DNA of 46,717 nucleotides from Bacteroidales bacterium (GTDB lineage Bacteria; Bacteroidota; Bacteroidia; Bacteroidales; UBA932): positions 1-46,717 of the forward strand of contig JAGCXP010000036.1 of assembly GCA_017961345.1 (NCBI GenBank). Direction: 5' to 3'. How positions within the stretch are numbered: position 1 is the first letter of the stretch; every line of letters begins with the position of its first letter. Position numbers and translations under genes: made by a program. Shown here in pieces: positions 24,379-32,715 of the stretch. The notes below the pieces were generated by a model. The model ran no database searches. It worked only from the letters and a program-made list of their open reading frames with translations, and was not told the DNA's origin.

Positions 24379-25347
24379 CTAACGGGGAAGGCTGTGGCGG
24401 CCCTGTTTTTTCAGCCAGCCGATCAGCAGTTGCGGACGGTCGGTCTGAATCATCGACACGCCGCTTTTCAGATAGAAGCCATACACCTCGCCCGGGTCTT
24501 TGGCCTGATAGGCCGCATCATCGTCGTGGCCGTCACCCCCGCAGAGGCTGGACCAAAGAGTGTTCACCCAGACCTTGGAACCCTGGTCTACAATCTTTTT
24601 ACAATCGGCCGCGAAGACCTCCTCGCTGTCGCCGGCTCCCCAGCAGAGTTCATAAGCCACGGGCACCGTGCCGCTGTCCAGATAGGACTGCAGCAGGGCG
24701 TTGCCGCCGGTGGAAACAATCGGCATATACAGGACATTGTGCGCGTAACGCGCCTCATTCTCGGCGACCACCTCGATAGGGCGGGTACCTTTGATAAGAA
24801 TCTGGTCCGTCACGCCGAGTTCTTCGGCAATGGCCATTACCTGGTCGTAGTAGTCATAGCCCTTGTCTATGTTCACGCAAATGCGGTCCTTCGTGCACGC
24901 GAGCGCCTCTTTCAGCGTAGGCATGCGCAGGGTATCGATGGTCGCGGCCTGATGCGCCCGCTTGAGGCTCAGGGACTTGATCTCTTCCAGCGTCAGGTCG
25001 CACACTTTCGCGCTCTTTCCCTCAAGGCCGTTCTTGCGGCAATAGCGATTAAAGTTGGTGGTGCGCTTGACATCCTTGTCGTGGCAGAGCACCAGAACGG
25101 AGTCCGCGGTCATATGGACATCGATTTCCACGATGTCGGCCCCCATCGCGATGACGCTCTCGATGGCCGGAAGGGAGTTCTCGGGCCAGTTGCGCCAGTC
25201 CCCGCGATGGCACGCGACGACCACATAGTTCGACTGAGGATCCTTGATCTGGGCGGCAATCGCCTCCGCACGGCTGGAATACTTGGGAGCTGAGGAACAG
25301 GCGGCCAAAACCAGCAGCACCGAAGTAAATAAAATAAATCTTCTCAT
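24379..25347 (-). CDS. Glycerophosphodiester phosphodiesterase lipoprotein
   Basis: The 322-residue protein has a lipoprotein signal (LLVLAAC-S, Cys17) and a GDPD TIM barrel: HRGD (47-50), WPENSLPAIESVIAMGADIVEIDVHMTAD and VLCHDKDVKRTTN, supplying the catalytic His pair and the metal-binding Glu/Asp. It would hydrolyse glycerophosphodiesters released from phospholipids, in the periplasm or on the outer membrane, yielding glycerol-3-phosphate and an alcohol. It lies upstream of the EF-G2-like gene on the same strand and is divergent from the CNNM gene. Bacteroidota often carry several such lipoproteins, and some have activity on other phosphodiesters. Confidence 0.92.
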   Translation of the reverse strand: MRRFILFTSVLLVLAACSSAPKYSSRAEAIAAQIKDPQSNYVVVACHRGDWRNWPENSLPAIESVIAMGADIVEIDVHMTADSVLVLCHDKDVKRTTNFNRYCRKNGLEGKSAKVCDLTLEEIKSLSLKRAHQAATIDTLRMPTLKEALACTKDRICVNIDKGYDYYDQVMAIAEELGVTDQILIKGTRPIEVVAENEARYAHNVLYMPIVSTGGNALLQSYLDSGTVPVAYELCWGAGDSEEVFAADCKKIVDQGSKVWVNTLWSSLCGGDGHDDDAAYQAKDPGEVYGFYLKSGVSMIQTDRPQLLIGWLKKQGRHSLPR

Positions 25348-25378
25348 GGAATGACAGGTTCGTTTTAGCGTAAACCTT

Positions 25379-25387
25379 GCGAATATA
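25379..25387 (-). promoter_or_regulatory. Possible -7 box for the GDPD gene
   Basis: Minus-strand TATATTCGC matches TAnnTTTGC with one mismatch and lies 31 bases before the ATG at 25347. It is the best candidate in the short divergent region. Confidence 0.35.
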
Positions 25388-25432
25388 CATTAAATAAATG
25401 GGATTTCAAAACGATTTTCCACTGAATATTCT

Positions 25433-25441
25433 TATCTTTGC
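25433..25441 (+). promoter_or_regulatory. -7 box that fixes the CNNM start; near-leaderless
   Basis: TATCTTTGC lies downstream of the first possible ATG (25398) and ends seven bases before the ATG at 25449. The transcript would therefore start almost at that ATG, and the longer 361-residue version cannot be made from it. Confidence 0.6.
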
Positions 25442-25448
25442 AGGGTAT

Positions 25449-26483
25449 ATGGCACTTTTATTGGTATTTCTGCTGGGCGCGATGGGCATCTCCTTCCTTT
25501 GCTCCATCCTTGAATCCACGCTGATGAGTACGCCCATCTCCTTTATCACCCTCCGCGAAGAAGAGGGCTACAAGCCCGCGAGTCTGATGAAGGAGTACAA
25601 GCAGGACTCCTCACGCCCCCTGGCCGCCATCCTCTCCCTCAACACCATCGCCAACACCATCGGCGCCGCCGGCGTCGGCCGCCAGGCCACCCTCGTCTTC
25701 GGCAGCCAGTGGTTCGGCCTGGTGAGCATCATTATCACCGTCCTGATCCTCGTCTTTTCCGAAATCATCCCCAAGACCATCGGCACCAACCATTGGAAAA
25801 CCCTGATGGGGCCCGCCGCCATCGTCATCAAAGGCCTCATTTTCTGCCTTTGGCCCATCGTATGGTGCGTAGAGGCCCTCCAGAACTGGATTACGCCCAA
25901 GGAACAGGACGCCACCACCATTTCCCGCGAGGAAGTGGGCGCAATGGCCGACGTCGCCGAAGAATCCGGACAGCTCGACGAGGATGAGAACGAAATCATC
26001 CAGAACGTCATCAACATCGACGAAATCACGGCCGCCGAAGCGATGACCCCCCGCGTGGTCGCCGCCATCGCCCCCGAGTCGATGACCGTCAAGGCCTTCT
26101 ACAAAGACCGCCGCTACTACCACCACAGCCGCATTCCCGTCTATAAGGACAACGACGAATACATCACGGGCTACATTCTCCGAATGGACGCCCTCCAGCT
26201 GATGGCCGAGGACAAATACGACAAGACCCTGGGCGACATCAAACGCCCCATTGAAAGTTTTCCGGAAGACACGCCCTTCGGCCAGATCTGGGACACGATG
26301 TCAGAGAAGAACGAACAGATCGCCGTCATCATCAACGAGTATGGTTCCTTCCAGGGCATCGTCACGATGGAAGACGTCATCGAGACCATTCTCGGCGATG
26401 AAATCGTGGATGAGCGCGACGCCGTCGTGGATATGCAGCAGCTCGCCCGCGACAAGTGGAAGAAACAGGCGGGGCGAAAGTAG
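25449..26483 (+). CDS. CNNM/DUF21-CBS membrane protein (CorC/HlyC-related)
   Basis: The 344-residue protein starts with a DUF21/CNNM membrane domain of about three or four helices (MALLLVFLLGAMGISFLC, LAAILSLNTIANTIGA, WFGLVSIIITVLILVFSEIIPKTIG, VIKGLIFCLWPIVW). A linker follows (EVGAMADVAEESGQLDEDENEIIQNV), then two CBS domains (AMTPRVVAAIAPESMTV; EYGSFQGIVTMEDVIETILGDEIVDE). It ends shortly after the second CBS and lacks the C-terminal transporter-associated domain of longer relatives. Such proteins are linked to Mg or Co homeostasis. The start at 25449 is chosen because of the promoter at 25433. It is followed by the tRNA-Ser gene. Confidence 0.9.
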   Translation: MALLLVFLLGAMGISFLCSILESTLMSTPISFITLREEEGYKPASLMKEYKQDSSRPLAAILSLNTIANTIGAAGVGRQATLVFGSQWFGLVSIIITVLILVFSEIIPKTIGTNHWKTLMGPAAIVIKGLIFCLWPIVWCVEALQNWITPKEQDATTISREEVGAMADVAEESGQLDEDENEIIQNVINIDEITAAEAMTPRVVAAIAPESMTVKAFYKDRRYYHHSRIPVYKDNDEYITGYILRMDALQLMAEDKYDKTLGDIKRPIESFPEDTPFGQIWDTMSEKNEQIAVIINEYGSFQGIVTMEDVIETILGDEIVDERDAVVDMQQLARDKWKKQAGRK

Positions 26484-26493
26484 CGCAGTTTTT

Positions 26494-26524
26494 TTTGCAA
26501 ATCCCAAAACTTTCGTATCTTTGC
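26494..26524 (+). promoter_or_regulatory. Promoter of tRNA-Ser(GCU)
   Basis: TTTG (26494-26497) and TATCTTTGC (26516-26524) are spaced by 18 bases, a full match to the Bacteroidota promoter form. The tRNA starts 31 bases downstream. Confidence 0.7.
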
Positions 26525-26555
26525 AATCCCTTTCGGGTTTTTGGTATTCCCCACT

Positions 26556-26642
26556 GGTGAGATGGGTGAGTGGCTGAAACCAGCAGTTTGCTAAACTGCC
26601 GAACGGGTAACCGTTCCGGGGGTTCGAATCCCCCTCTCACCG
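26556..26642 (+). tRNA. tRNA-Ser (anticodon GCU)
   Basis: An 87-base tRNA with acceptor stem GGTGAGA/TCTCACC, D-arm, anticodon stem GCAGT/ACTGC around loop TTGCTAA (anticodon GCT, reads AGC/AGU), the long variable arm of class II tRNAs (GAACGG..CCGTTC) and a T-arm GGGGG TTCGAAT CCCCC. The discriminator is G26642; CCA is not encoded. Confidence 0.97.
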
Positions 26643-26654
26643 CAAGAAGGTAGC

Positions 26655-26690
26655 AAAAAAACGCGTCAAGTTTACTTGAACGCGTTTTTT
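26655..26690 (+). terminator. Terminator after tRNA-Ser(GCU)
   Basis: An inverted repeat AAAAAACGCGT..ACGCGTTTTTT extended inward by CAAGT/ACTTG (one bulged base) ends in six T residues, 13 bases after the tRNA. Confidence 0.85.
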
Positions 26691-26706
26691 GATGGCTTAT
26701 TGCAAA

Positions 26707-26723
26707 GCCCGCTGCAGGCGGGC
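26707..26723 (-). terminator. Likely terminator of the susCD pair
   Basis: A 6-bp GC-rich stem (GCCCGC/GCGGGC) with a five-base loop is followed on the minus strand by TTTGC, about 55 bases after the SusD stop. A GCGAAGC word (26736-26742) lies between stop and hairpin. Confidence 0.4.
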
Positions 26724-26776
26724 GGGGATGTCGGAGCGAAGCGACGAAATCCCAGGTGAGAACGCTTTTCTAATCG

Positions 26777-28381
26777 CTAATCGTACCCCTTGTTCTGCTC
26801 CAGTTTCTTGTTGACCGCGAGCACATCGGCGGGAATCGGGAACACCGTGGTATAGCCGTTCTCCTCTCCGGGAAGCACCGGGCGGAACGAACGCGCCTGC
26901 GTAAACTTGCCGAAACGGACGAGATCCGTCCGCCGGCAGCCTTCCCAGCACAGCTCGATCAGGCGCTCCTTCAGGATGTCGTCCAGCGTCGCCTCGCGGG
27001 TCAGCAGGGGCGCTTCCGAACGCGCCCGCACGACATTGATCAGCGCCGTCCCGTTCTGTCCGAGCCGGATCATCGCCTCCGCACGCATCAGCAGGATGTC
27101 GGCATAACGAAGCAGGACGATATCGTTGTTGACCAATTTGCCGTCGGCGCGGCTGTTGGGATCGGTCGCATATTTTTTCATCCGGGCGCCGGCCACCTTC
27201 TCGGTAGGGAAGCCCGTCACGTCGAGTTCGATTGCCTCCGGCACATATTCGAGTTCCACCCCGTCCACGACAACGGGATTTCCATCGCGGTCCAGCGCCT
27301 TTCCGCCCCAGTAATTCATCGCGAAACGGGGATCCTCGGCCGCCGTGCCGTAGCCGTTGGCGGTCAGCACCTCAAGCGTCGCACTGGAGCCGTTCTCCCC
27401 GGACATCCCGAGCGCGGCGGCATGGTCGTAGTGCAGGGAACGGAAGAGATGCTGGAACTGAGCCGGATACAACTGCGGATTGAGGGGGATCACGAAGATG
27501 TTTTCCGAGGAATTCTCGTTATTCACGGCAAAGTTCTCCGGGAGCGTTTTCGTCAATTCAAATCCGAATTCGTGGCTGACGGCGGAGATGGAATCGCAAT
27601 AATCCATCGCCAGTTGGTAGGTCTCCGGGTGAAGGACCCGTACCCCGTCCGTCCAGTCGTCATCCAGATACACGTCGGCATTCAGATAGAGCCGGGCGAG
27701 GAGGGCGAAAGCCACGGGACGGGTCATCCGGCCATACCAGAGACCGGGGTAATTGCTCCGCTGGAGAGCAAGGTCCTCCCGCACGGCTTCCATTTCGTTG
27801 CGGACAAATTGATAGACTTCGCTCCGCTCCGACTGCTTCACCGCGGAAAGGGGCGTACTTTCATCCGTCACGATGGGCACCCGCGCGAACAAATCCAGCA
27901 GATGCATGTACATATAGGCACGGATGAAACGGATTTCCGCCTTGTAGAGAACATATTCCTTCTCCGTCAGCAAAGTGGAATAACGGTCCAGACGGGCGAG
28001 CGCCTGATTGCTTTTGACCACCATCCGGTACAGATAACTCCAGGCGTTCTTGATCGGAGCCTCCCCCGACTCCCATTCGTGCAGGTAAAGGCGTATCCAC
28101 AGCCCGCCGTCGTACCAGTCGGCACCGCGAATGGGAATGATAGCCTCATCCGTCGTGAAGGTATTCAAATCGTAGAGGCCGCGGGTCGTTCCCATCAGCC
28201 CCTCCCCTTGCTGGTCCGAGCCGAAATGGGCATACAGGTCGCCCAGCGTGGCAAGGTAGAGCGCCTTCGCACTGGTAATGATTTTCGTTTCTTCCAGCTG
28301 GTCCTTCGGATGTTCTTCCAACAGGTTACAGGAGAGCGCCAGACTGGCCGGCAGCAAAAGGAATATCCACTTCGTTTTCAT
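26777..28381 (-). CDS. SusD/RagB family nutrient-binding lipoprotein
   Basis: The 534-residue lipoprotein (LALSC-N) has the SusD fold: an N-terminal TPR-like region (NAWSYLYRMVVKSNQALARLD, YKAEIRFIRAYMYMHLLDLFARVPIVTDE, RPVAFALLARLYLNADVY) and the typical C-terminus (NDIVLLRYADILLMRAEAM, ERLIELCWEGCRRTDLVRFGKF, PIPADVLAVNKKLEQNKGY). It would cap the SusC channel at the cell surface and bind a glycan or other nutrient. It follows susC by two bases. There are no glycosidases or sensor beside the pair, so its ligand cannot be guessed. Confidence 0.96.
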   Translation of the reverse strand: MKTKWIFLLLPASLALSCNLLEEHPKDQLEETKIITSAKALYLATLGDLYAHFGSDQQGEGLMGTTRGLYDLNTFTTDEAIIPIRGADWYDGGLWIRLYLHEWESGEAPIKNAWSYLYRMVVKSNQALARLDRYSTLLTEKEYVLYKAEIRFIRAYMYMHLLDLFARVPIVTDESTPLSAVKQSERSEVYQFVRNEMEAVREDLALQRSNYPGLWYGRMTRPVAFALLARLYLNADVYLDDDWTDGVRVLHPETYQLAMDYCDSISAVSHEFGFELTKTLPENFAVNNENSSENIFVIPLNPQLYPAQFQHLFRSLHYDHAAALGMSGENGSSATLEVLTANGYGTAAEDPRFAMNYWGGKALDRDGNPVVVDGVELEYVPEAIELDVTGFPTEKVAGARMKKYATDPNSRADGKLVNNDIVLLRYADILLMRAEAMIRLGQNGTALINVVRARSEAPLLTREATLDDILKERLIELCWEGCRRTDLVRFGKFTQARSFRPVLPGEENGYTTVFPIPADVLAVNKKLEQNKGYD

Positions 28382-28383
28382 CG

Positions 28384-31062
28384 TCAGAACTGTATGCTTA
28401 AACTGAAAGACCAGGTACGGTACACCGGGAAGGAAATCTTGTCGTCCAGGCCGAACGTGCTGTTCACGACCGAGGAGTTGATCATCGGCGTGAGGCCGGA
28501 ATAGCCCGTGATGGTCGCGACATTGTTGACGCTCGCGCTCAGGCGCAGACGGCGGATAAACGCCACCTTCTCCATCGGGATGTTATAGCCGAGGGTGATG
28601 TAGTCGATGTTGACATAATCTCCTTTTTCGAGCCAGTAGTCCGTTACGAGATTGTCGCAGATTTTCTGGGCAGGCGCCTTGGAGAGCACGTTATAATAAG
28701 GAAGCGACTCCACGTTCATATACGTCAGGGCCGTTCCGTTGTAGATTTTATGGCCGAACGCGCCGTTGATCTGCACGGAAAGATCGAAATTCTTGTAGCG
28801 CAGGCTGATGTTGGATCCCAGCAGGGCTTTGGGCATCGCCTGTCCGGCAATGTAGCGGTCGGAACCGTCATCAATGACGCCGTCCCCGTTCAGGTCGGCA
28901 ATCTCATAATGGGCATTGCCTTCGGCATCCCGTACCAGACCCGTGCAGTGGGGCAGATAGAACACGCCCAGCGGCTGGCCCACGATCTGGTACACCACGT
29001 CGTTGTGCCCGCCGTGGAAACCGGCGCCGTTCATCGCATTGATACCGGCGATATCCGGAGCCGTGAGGTACTCGCCCTGATACCAACCGCTCAGGGAAAT
29101 GAGTTTGTTCTGCTGGAAAGTCAGGTTGACTCCGATGTTAAGCTCCCAGTCCTTCGTCTTGAGCGGCACGGCGCCCAGGCCGATTTCCAGACCGGAGTTG
29201 GACATTTTGCCCAGGTTCGCCATCAGACGGTTGTAGGCGAACGGCGGCACGCTGACCTCATATTCGTAGAGCATGTCGTTCGTCAGGGAATAATAATACT
29301 CGATGCTGAAGAAAAGCCTGTTCTTCAGGAATGAGGTCTCCAGACCCGCGTTGACGGAAGAACGGACTTCCCAGCGAAGGTCGGGATTGGCGTTTCGCAG
29401 CAAGCCGAAAGAAACGGCCGAAGCACCGGCGTAGGAAACAACCTGGACGGGAGAAAGCAGCGAACGGGAGTAATAAGCACCCAGCGCGCCCTGGTTACCG
29501 GACTGGCCGTAGCCGACATTCAGGCGAAGCAGAGACAGCCAGGACACGTCCTTGAGAAACGCTTCCTGCGAAGCCGTCCACGAACCCGAGACCGAAGGGA
29601 AGAACCCCCAGCGATGGTTGGCACCGAAGAGCGACGAGGCGTCGGCGCTCAGACCGGCGGAAATACTGTAGCGGGATGCGATGTCCCAGTGGGCGCCCAG
29701 ACGAAGGGACAACTGACCGGCATCCTGTTCCCAGGAGGACGTCCCCTCCCAGGGCCGGACCGCGCCCGCTTGAATGGCGGAGTAACCCAGTTCATTGGAG
29801 TCAAATCCGGTCGTCGTCACCCGGGAACCGTCCAGAAAAGCCTTCTGTGCCTCCGCCGTGGCGCTGATTTTCAGGCCGTGTATGCCGAACTGCCGGTGAT
29901 ACTCCACCGACAGGTTGCCCAGCAAATCCCGGCTGCGGACACGGCCACGGTAGGCCTCACCGCCGGAGTAGGTATAGGTGGGGAAGAAATGCGACTCATC
30001 GCCCGTCGAATAGGAATAGGACCCAAACGCCTTTATGGTCAGCCATTTACACGGAAAGAACTGCGCCAGTAAATGGACATTGAAATGGGCCGTCGAATTG
30101 TTGTTGGACTTGTCCAGCAAGGCGGAAGGATTGGAAATCTGGCTGGAAGAAGGCAGGCCGGGATAGTCGCCGTTCACCTTACCGGAGGGCACGGTGGGAT
30201 TGAAAGCGGAAGCGGAGTAGAAGAGTTGCTGAAGGTCGTGGAACTCCGCATTGTTCTGCAGGGAACCGTACATCCCCAGGTCAAACTTCGCAATTCCGTT
30301 AAAGGCGCTTTGGGAAAGGTCCACCTTCGCCGTATAGTTCTGGTAGCGGTTGGTCCGGAGCACCGAGCCGCGGTCCATCACACCCAGGGATGCGCGGTAG
30401 TTGCTGCCCGAAACGCCGCCGCCGAAAGCCAGGTGGTGCTTCTGCACCCAGCCTGTCCGCAGCGGGACCCTCGTCCAGTCCGTATTGGCACCGCCGTCGT
30501 GCCACGCATAGCCGTGCGCGTTGTTCCAGTTGCGGAACTCCTGCGCGGAGAGCATCTGCAGCGTCTTGCCTACCGTCTCCGCGGCACCCGTTCCGTCATA
30601 ACTGATCCGGAAATCGCCGCCCTGCCCTTTGCGCGTCGTCACGACGATAACGCCGGAGGCGCCCCGGGAGCCGTACTGCGCCGTCTCGGAAGCATCCTTG
30701 AGCACGGTAAAGCTCTCGATATCACCCGGATATAGCATCACGAGGGTAGAAAGCTCGGAAATCACGCCGTCGATGACCACCAAAGGGTCGTTGCCGCCCG
30801 TCAGGGAGGTCGTACCACGCACACGCACGGCGGAAAGCATCGCGCCTTTTTCAGGCCCGCTGACAACGGCCACACCGGCCGCCTGTCCACTCAGGGCCTC
30901 GAGACCGTCCGTCACCAGACCTTTGTTCATCTGTTCGCGCGTCACCGTGTGGGCACGCCGGGTAAGGCTGTCGGCAGGCGGATCCACTTCGTCCTGGGCG
31001 TGCAGGAACAAGGGGAATAGCGAAGCCAGAGGAAGCAGGAGCAGGCAACTTCGTTTTCTCAT
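28384..31062 (-). CDS. SusC/RagA family TonB-dependent transporter, short form
   Basis: The 892-residue protein has a signal peptide (ending LFLHA-Q) and a plug domain (VTDGLEALSGQAAGVAVVSG, AVRVRGTTSLTGGNDPLVVIDGV, GDIESFTVLKDASETAQYGSRGASGVIVVTTRKG), then a 22-strand-type barrel ending SFSLSIQF. The carboxypeptidase-like N-terminal domain and TonB-box region found in many SusC proteins of 1000 residues or more are missing or very short; only about 20 residues separate the signal from the plug. It forms an operon with susD and has its own promoter. It would import the ligand captured by SusD using TonB energy. Confidence 0.95.
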   Translation of the reverse strand: MRKRSCLLLLPLASLFPLFLHAQDEVDPPADSLTRRAHTVTREQMNKGLVTDGLEALSGQAAGVAVVSGPEKGAMLSAVRVRGTTSLTGGNDPLVVIDGVISELSTLVMLYPGDIESFTVLKDASETAQYGSRGASGVIVVTTRKGQGGDFRISYDGTGAAETVGKTLQMLSAQEFRNWNNAHGYAWHDGGANTDWTRVPLRTGWVQKHHLAFGGGVSGSNYRASLGVMDRGSVLRTNRYQNYTAKVDLSQSAFNGIAKFDLGMYGSLQNNAEFHDLQQLFYSASAFNPTVPSGKVNGDYPGLPSSSQISNPSALLDKSNNNSTAHFNVHLLAQFFPCKWLTIKAFGSYSYSTGDESHFFPTYTYSGGEAYRGRVRSRDLLGNLSVEYHRQFGIHGLKISATAEAQKAFLDGSRVTTTGFDSNELGYSAIQAGAVRPWEGTSSWEQDAGQLSLRLGAHWDIASRYSISAGLSADASSLFGANHRWGFFPSVSGSWTASQEAFLKDVSWLSLLRLNVGYGQSGNQGALGAYYSRSLLSPVQVVSYAGASAVSFGLLRNANPDLRWEVRSSVNAGLETSFLKNRLFFSIEYYYSLTNDMLYEYEVSVPPFAYNRLMANLGKMSNSGLEIGLGAVPLKTKDWELNIGVNLTFQQNKLISLSGWYQGEYLTAPDIAGINAMNGAGFHGGHNDVVYQIVGQPLGVFYLPHCTGLVRDAEGNAHYEIADLNGDGVIDDGSDRYIAGQAMPKALLGSNISLRYKNFDLSVQINGAFGHKIYNGTALTYMNVESLPYYNVLSKAPAQKICDNLVTDYWLEKGDYVNIDYITLGYNIPMEKVAFIRRLRLSASVNNVATITGYSGLTPMINSSVVNSTFGLDDKISFPVYRTWSFSLSIQF

Positions 31063-31078
31063 AGGTACGGTATTTCCC

Positions 31079-31087
31079 GTAAAGATA
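31079..31087 (-). promoter_or_regulatory. -7 promoter box of susC
   Basis: Minus-strand TATCTTTAC matches TAnnTTTG with one mismatch and lies 16 bases before the susC ATG. Confidence 0.45.
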
Positions 31088-31098
31088 AGAAAAACTTT

Positions 31099-31947
31099 TT
31101 ACGCCTGACGAACAAATGCGAGGGTGGCGGCGGAAATCCGTACGCCGGAAGATAAAATTTTTCGCAGCGCCTGATGGCAGGCGGCAAGGGTGGAACCGCT
31201 GGTGAACACATCGTCCACGAGCAGCAGATGGCGGGGAGAAAGTGCGCCGGGGGAGCGGAATCCGAGCGCCGCGAGTGCACCCTCATTAACCCCGAACGCC
31301 CCGGATACATTGCGCCGCTTCTCCTCCCCCGAAAGAGCGGTCTGGCTATGGGTGGAACGGATCCGGCGCAGGAGATGGTCACAGACCCGCGGGGAGGCCG
31401 CACCGGGTTTCCCCGCGGCACCGGCATCCGCATTCCGGCATTCCCCCATCACGCGGGCGATTTCGCGGGCAATCACCCCCGCCTGGTTGTAGCCTCGGGA
31501 AAAACGGCGGCGGGCATGCAGCGGGACGGGAACAATCAGGTCCACGTCCGCAAAGAGCGGACTTTTTGAAAGCGCCGCGCCCAGCCGTGCGGCGAAATGG
31601 CGGCCCAGCCTCAGTCGACCGTCATACTTGAGGGCCTGGGGAATGCGGCTGTAGCCGGCCTGCTCATCGTAAAAAAAGAGGGCGGCGGCATACTCGTAGG
31701 GCGAAGGCTGCGGTGAAGGAGGAATGCGCCCGTCCTGCAGCGCATCCATGGCGGCAATCGCCGCATTGTAGCGTTCCGCCATCGGATTCTCCTCCAAGAG
31801 AGCATAGCGCGTCAGCGGGAAATCCGCCTCGCAGTGCAGGCAGAGATACTGCTCGTTCAGGGACAAGGGCGTGTCACATACAACACAGCGCCCCGGCAGA
31901 AAAAAATCTGTCAGGGCGCGTGCGTAAAGTTGCAGCCACGCGGCCAT
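31099..31947 (-). CDS. comF: ComF-type amidophosphoribosyltransferase-like protein
   Basis: The 282-residue protein has an N-terminal zinc ribbon (CVVC and CLHC, residues about 21-38) and a type I phosphoribosyltransferase domain with LIVPVPLHARRRFSRGYNQAG and the PRPP motif LLLVDDVFTSGST. ComF proteins are linked to DNA uptake or recombination in several bacteria, though their reaction is not settled. It follows fabG by 21 bases and is probably the last gene of the AraC-FabG-ComF operon, ahead of the separately promoted susC. Relative to the usual ComF it has an extra Ala/Gly-rich loop (about residues 175-187). Confidence 0.9.
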   Translation of the reverse strand: MAAWLQLYARALTDFFLPGRCVVCDTPLSLNEQYLCLHCEADFPLTRYALLEENPMAERYNAAIAAMDALQDGRIPPSPQPSPYEYAAALFFYDEQAGYSRIPQALKYDGRLRLGRHFAARLGAALSKSPLFADVDLIVPVPLHARRRFSRGYNQAGVIAREIARVMGECRNADAGAAGKPGAASPRVCDHLLRRIRSTHSQTALSGEEKRRNVSGAFGVNEGALAALGFRSPGALSPRHLLLVDDVFTSGSTLAACHQALRKILSSGVRISAATLAFVRQA

Positions 31948-31968
31948 GTTCCTAAAAATGAAAAGGCC

Positions 31969-32715
31969 TTAGCAGTGGTAACCGCCGTCGCAGCGAAGAA
32001 CCTGCGCCGTAATGAAGGAACTGAGGTCGCTGGCCAGGAAAAGCGCGGCATTCGCCACTTCCTCCACGGTGCCGCCACGCTGCAGGGGCGTATCTTCCAC
32101 CCATTCCTTGCGCACCGCTTCGGGCAGTTTGGCCGTCATGTCGGAAATGATATACCCCGGCGCGACACAGTTGGCACGGATCCCGCGTCCGCCCAGCTCC
32201 TTGGCCACGGACTTCGCCAGGCCGATCAGGGCCGCCTTCGAAGCGGAATAGTTGGCCTGCCCCGCATTGCCTCCGATGCCCACGATGGAAGAAATGTTGA
32301 TGATACTTCCACTGCGCTGACGGGTCATTACCGGCGCCACGAAATGGATATAATTGAAGGCCGATTTCAGATTGATGCGAAGGACCTCGTCCCACTGGCT
32401 CTCGTTCATCCGGAAGACGAGCGCATCCCGGGTAATTCCCGCGTTGTTGACCAGCACGTCGATTCTTCCGAATTCCTTCACAATCTCGGCGACCACCTCC
32501 TTGGTCTTCGCAAAATCGGAGGCGTCGGCCGCGTAGGACTTGCAGCGCACCCCGAGTGCGCGAAGTTCCTCCTCGGTCTGAAGGGCCAGGTCTCCCCTTT
32601 CTATATAGGTAAAGGCAACGTCCGCCCCTTCCTGGGCGAAACGAAGCGCCACCGCTTTTCCGATGCCTCTGGTGCCGCCCGTGATGACGGCCACTTTTCC
32701 ACTTAACAATCCCAT
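31969..32715 (-). CDS. fabG: 3-oxoacyl-ACP reductase (SDR family)
   Basis: The 248-residue short-chain dehydrogenase has the NADPH-binding TGGTRGIG, NNAG (NAGITRDALVFRM), catalytic Ser in NISSIVG and YxxxK in YSASKAAL, followed by VAPGYIISDM. The pattern and length are those of FabG in fatty-acid elongation. The start is the ATG at 32715, overlapping the stop of the AraC-type gene as TAATG; a longer upstream frame is a shadow of that gene. Being translationally coupled to a membrane AraC-type regulator is unusual for FabG, and a role outside core fatty-acid synthesis is possible. Confidence 0.93.
   Translation of the reverse strand: MGLLSGKVAVITGGTRGIGKAVALRFAQEGADVAFTYIERGDLALQTEEELRALGVRCKSYAADASDFAKTKEVVAEIVKEFGRIDVLVNNAGITRDALVFRMNESQWDEVLRINLKSAFNYIHFVAPVMTRQRSGSIINISSIVGIGGNAGQANYSASKAALIGLAKSVAKELGGRGIRANCVAPGYIISDMTAKLPEAVRKEWVEDTPLQRGGTVEEVANAALFLASDLSSFITAQVLRCDGGYHC

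Noticed and set aside
22573..25293. 906-codon plus-strand frame
   Set aside because: Antisense shadow across EF-G2 and GDPD genes, both with clear motifs.
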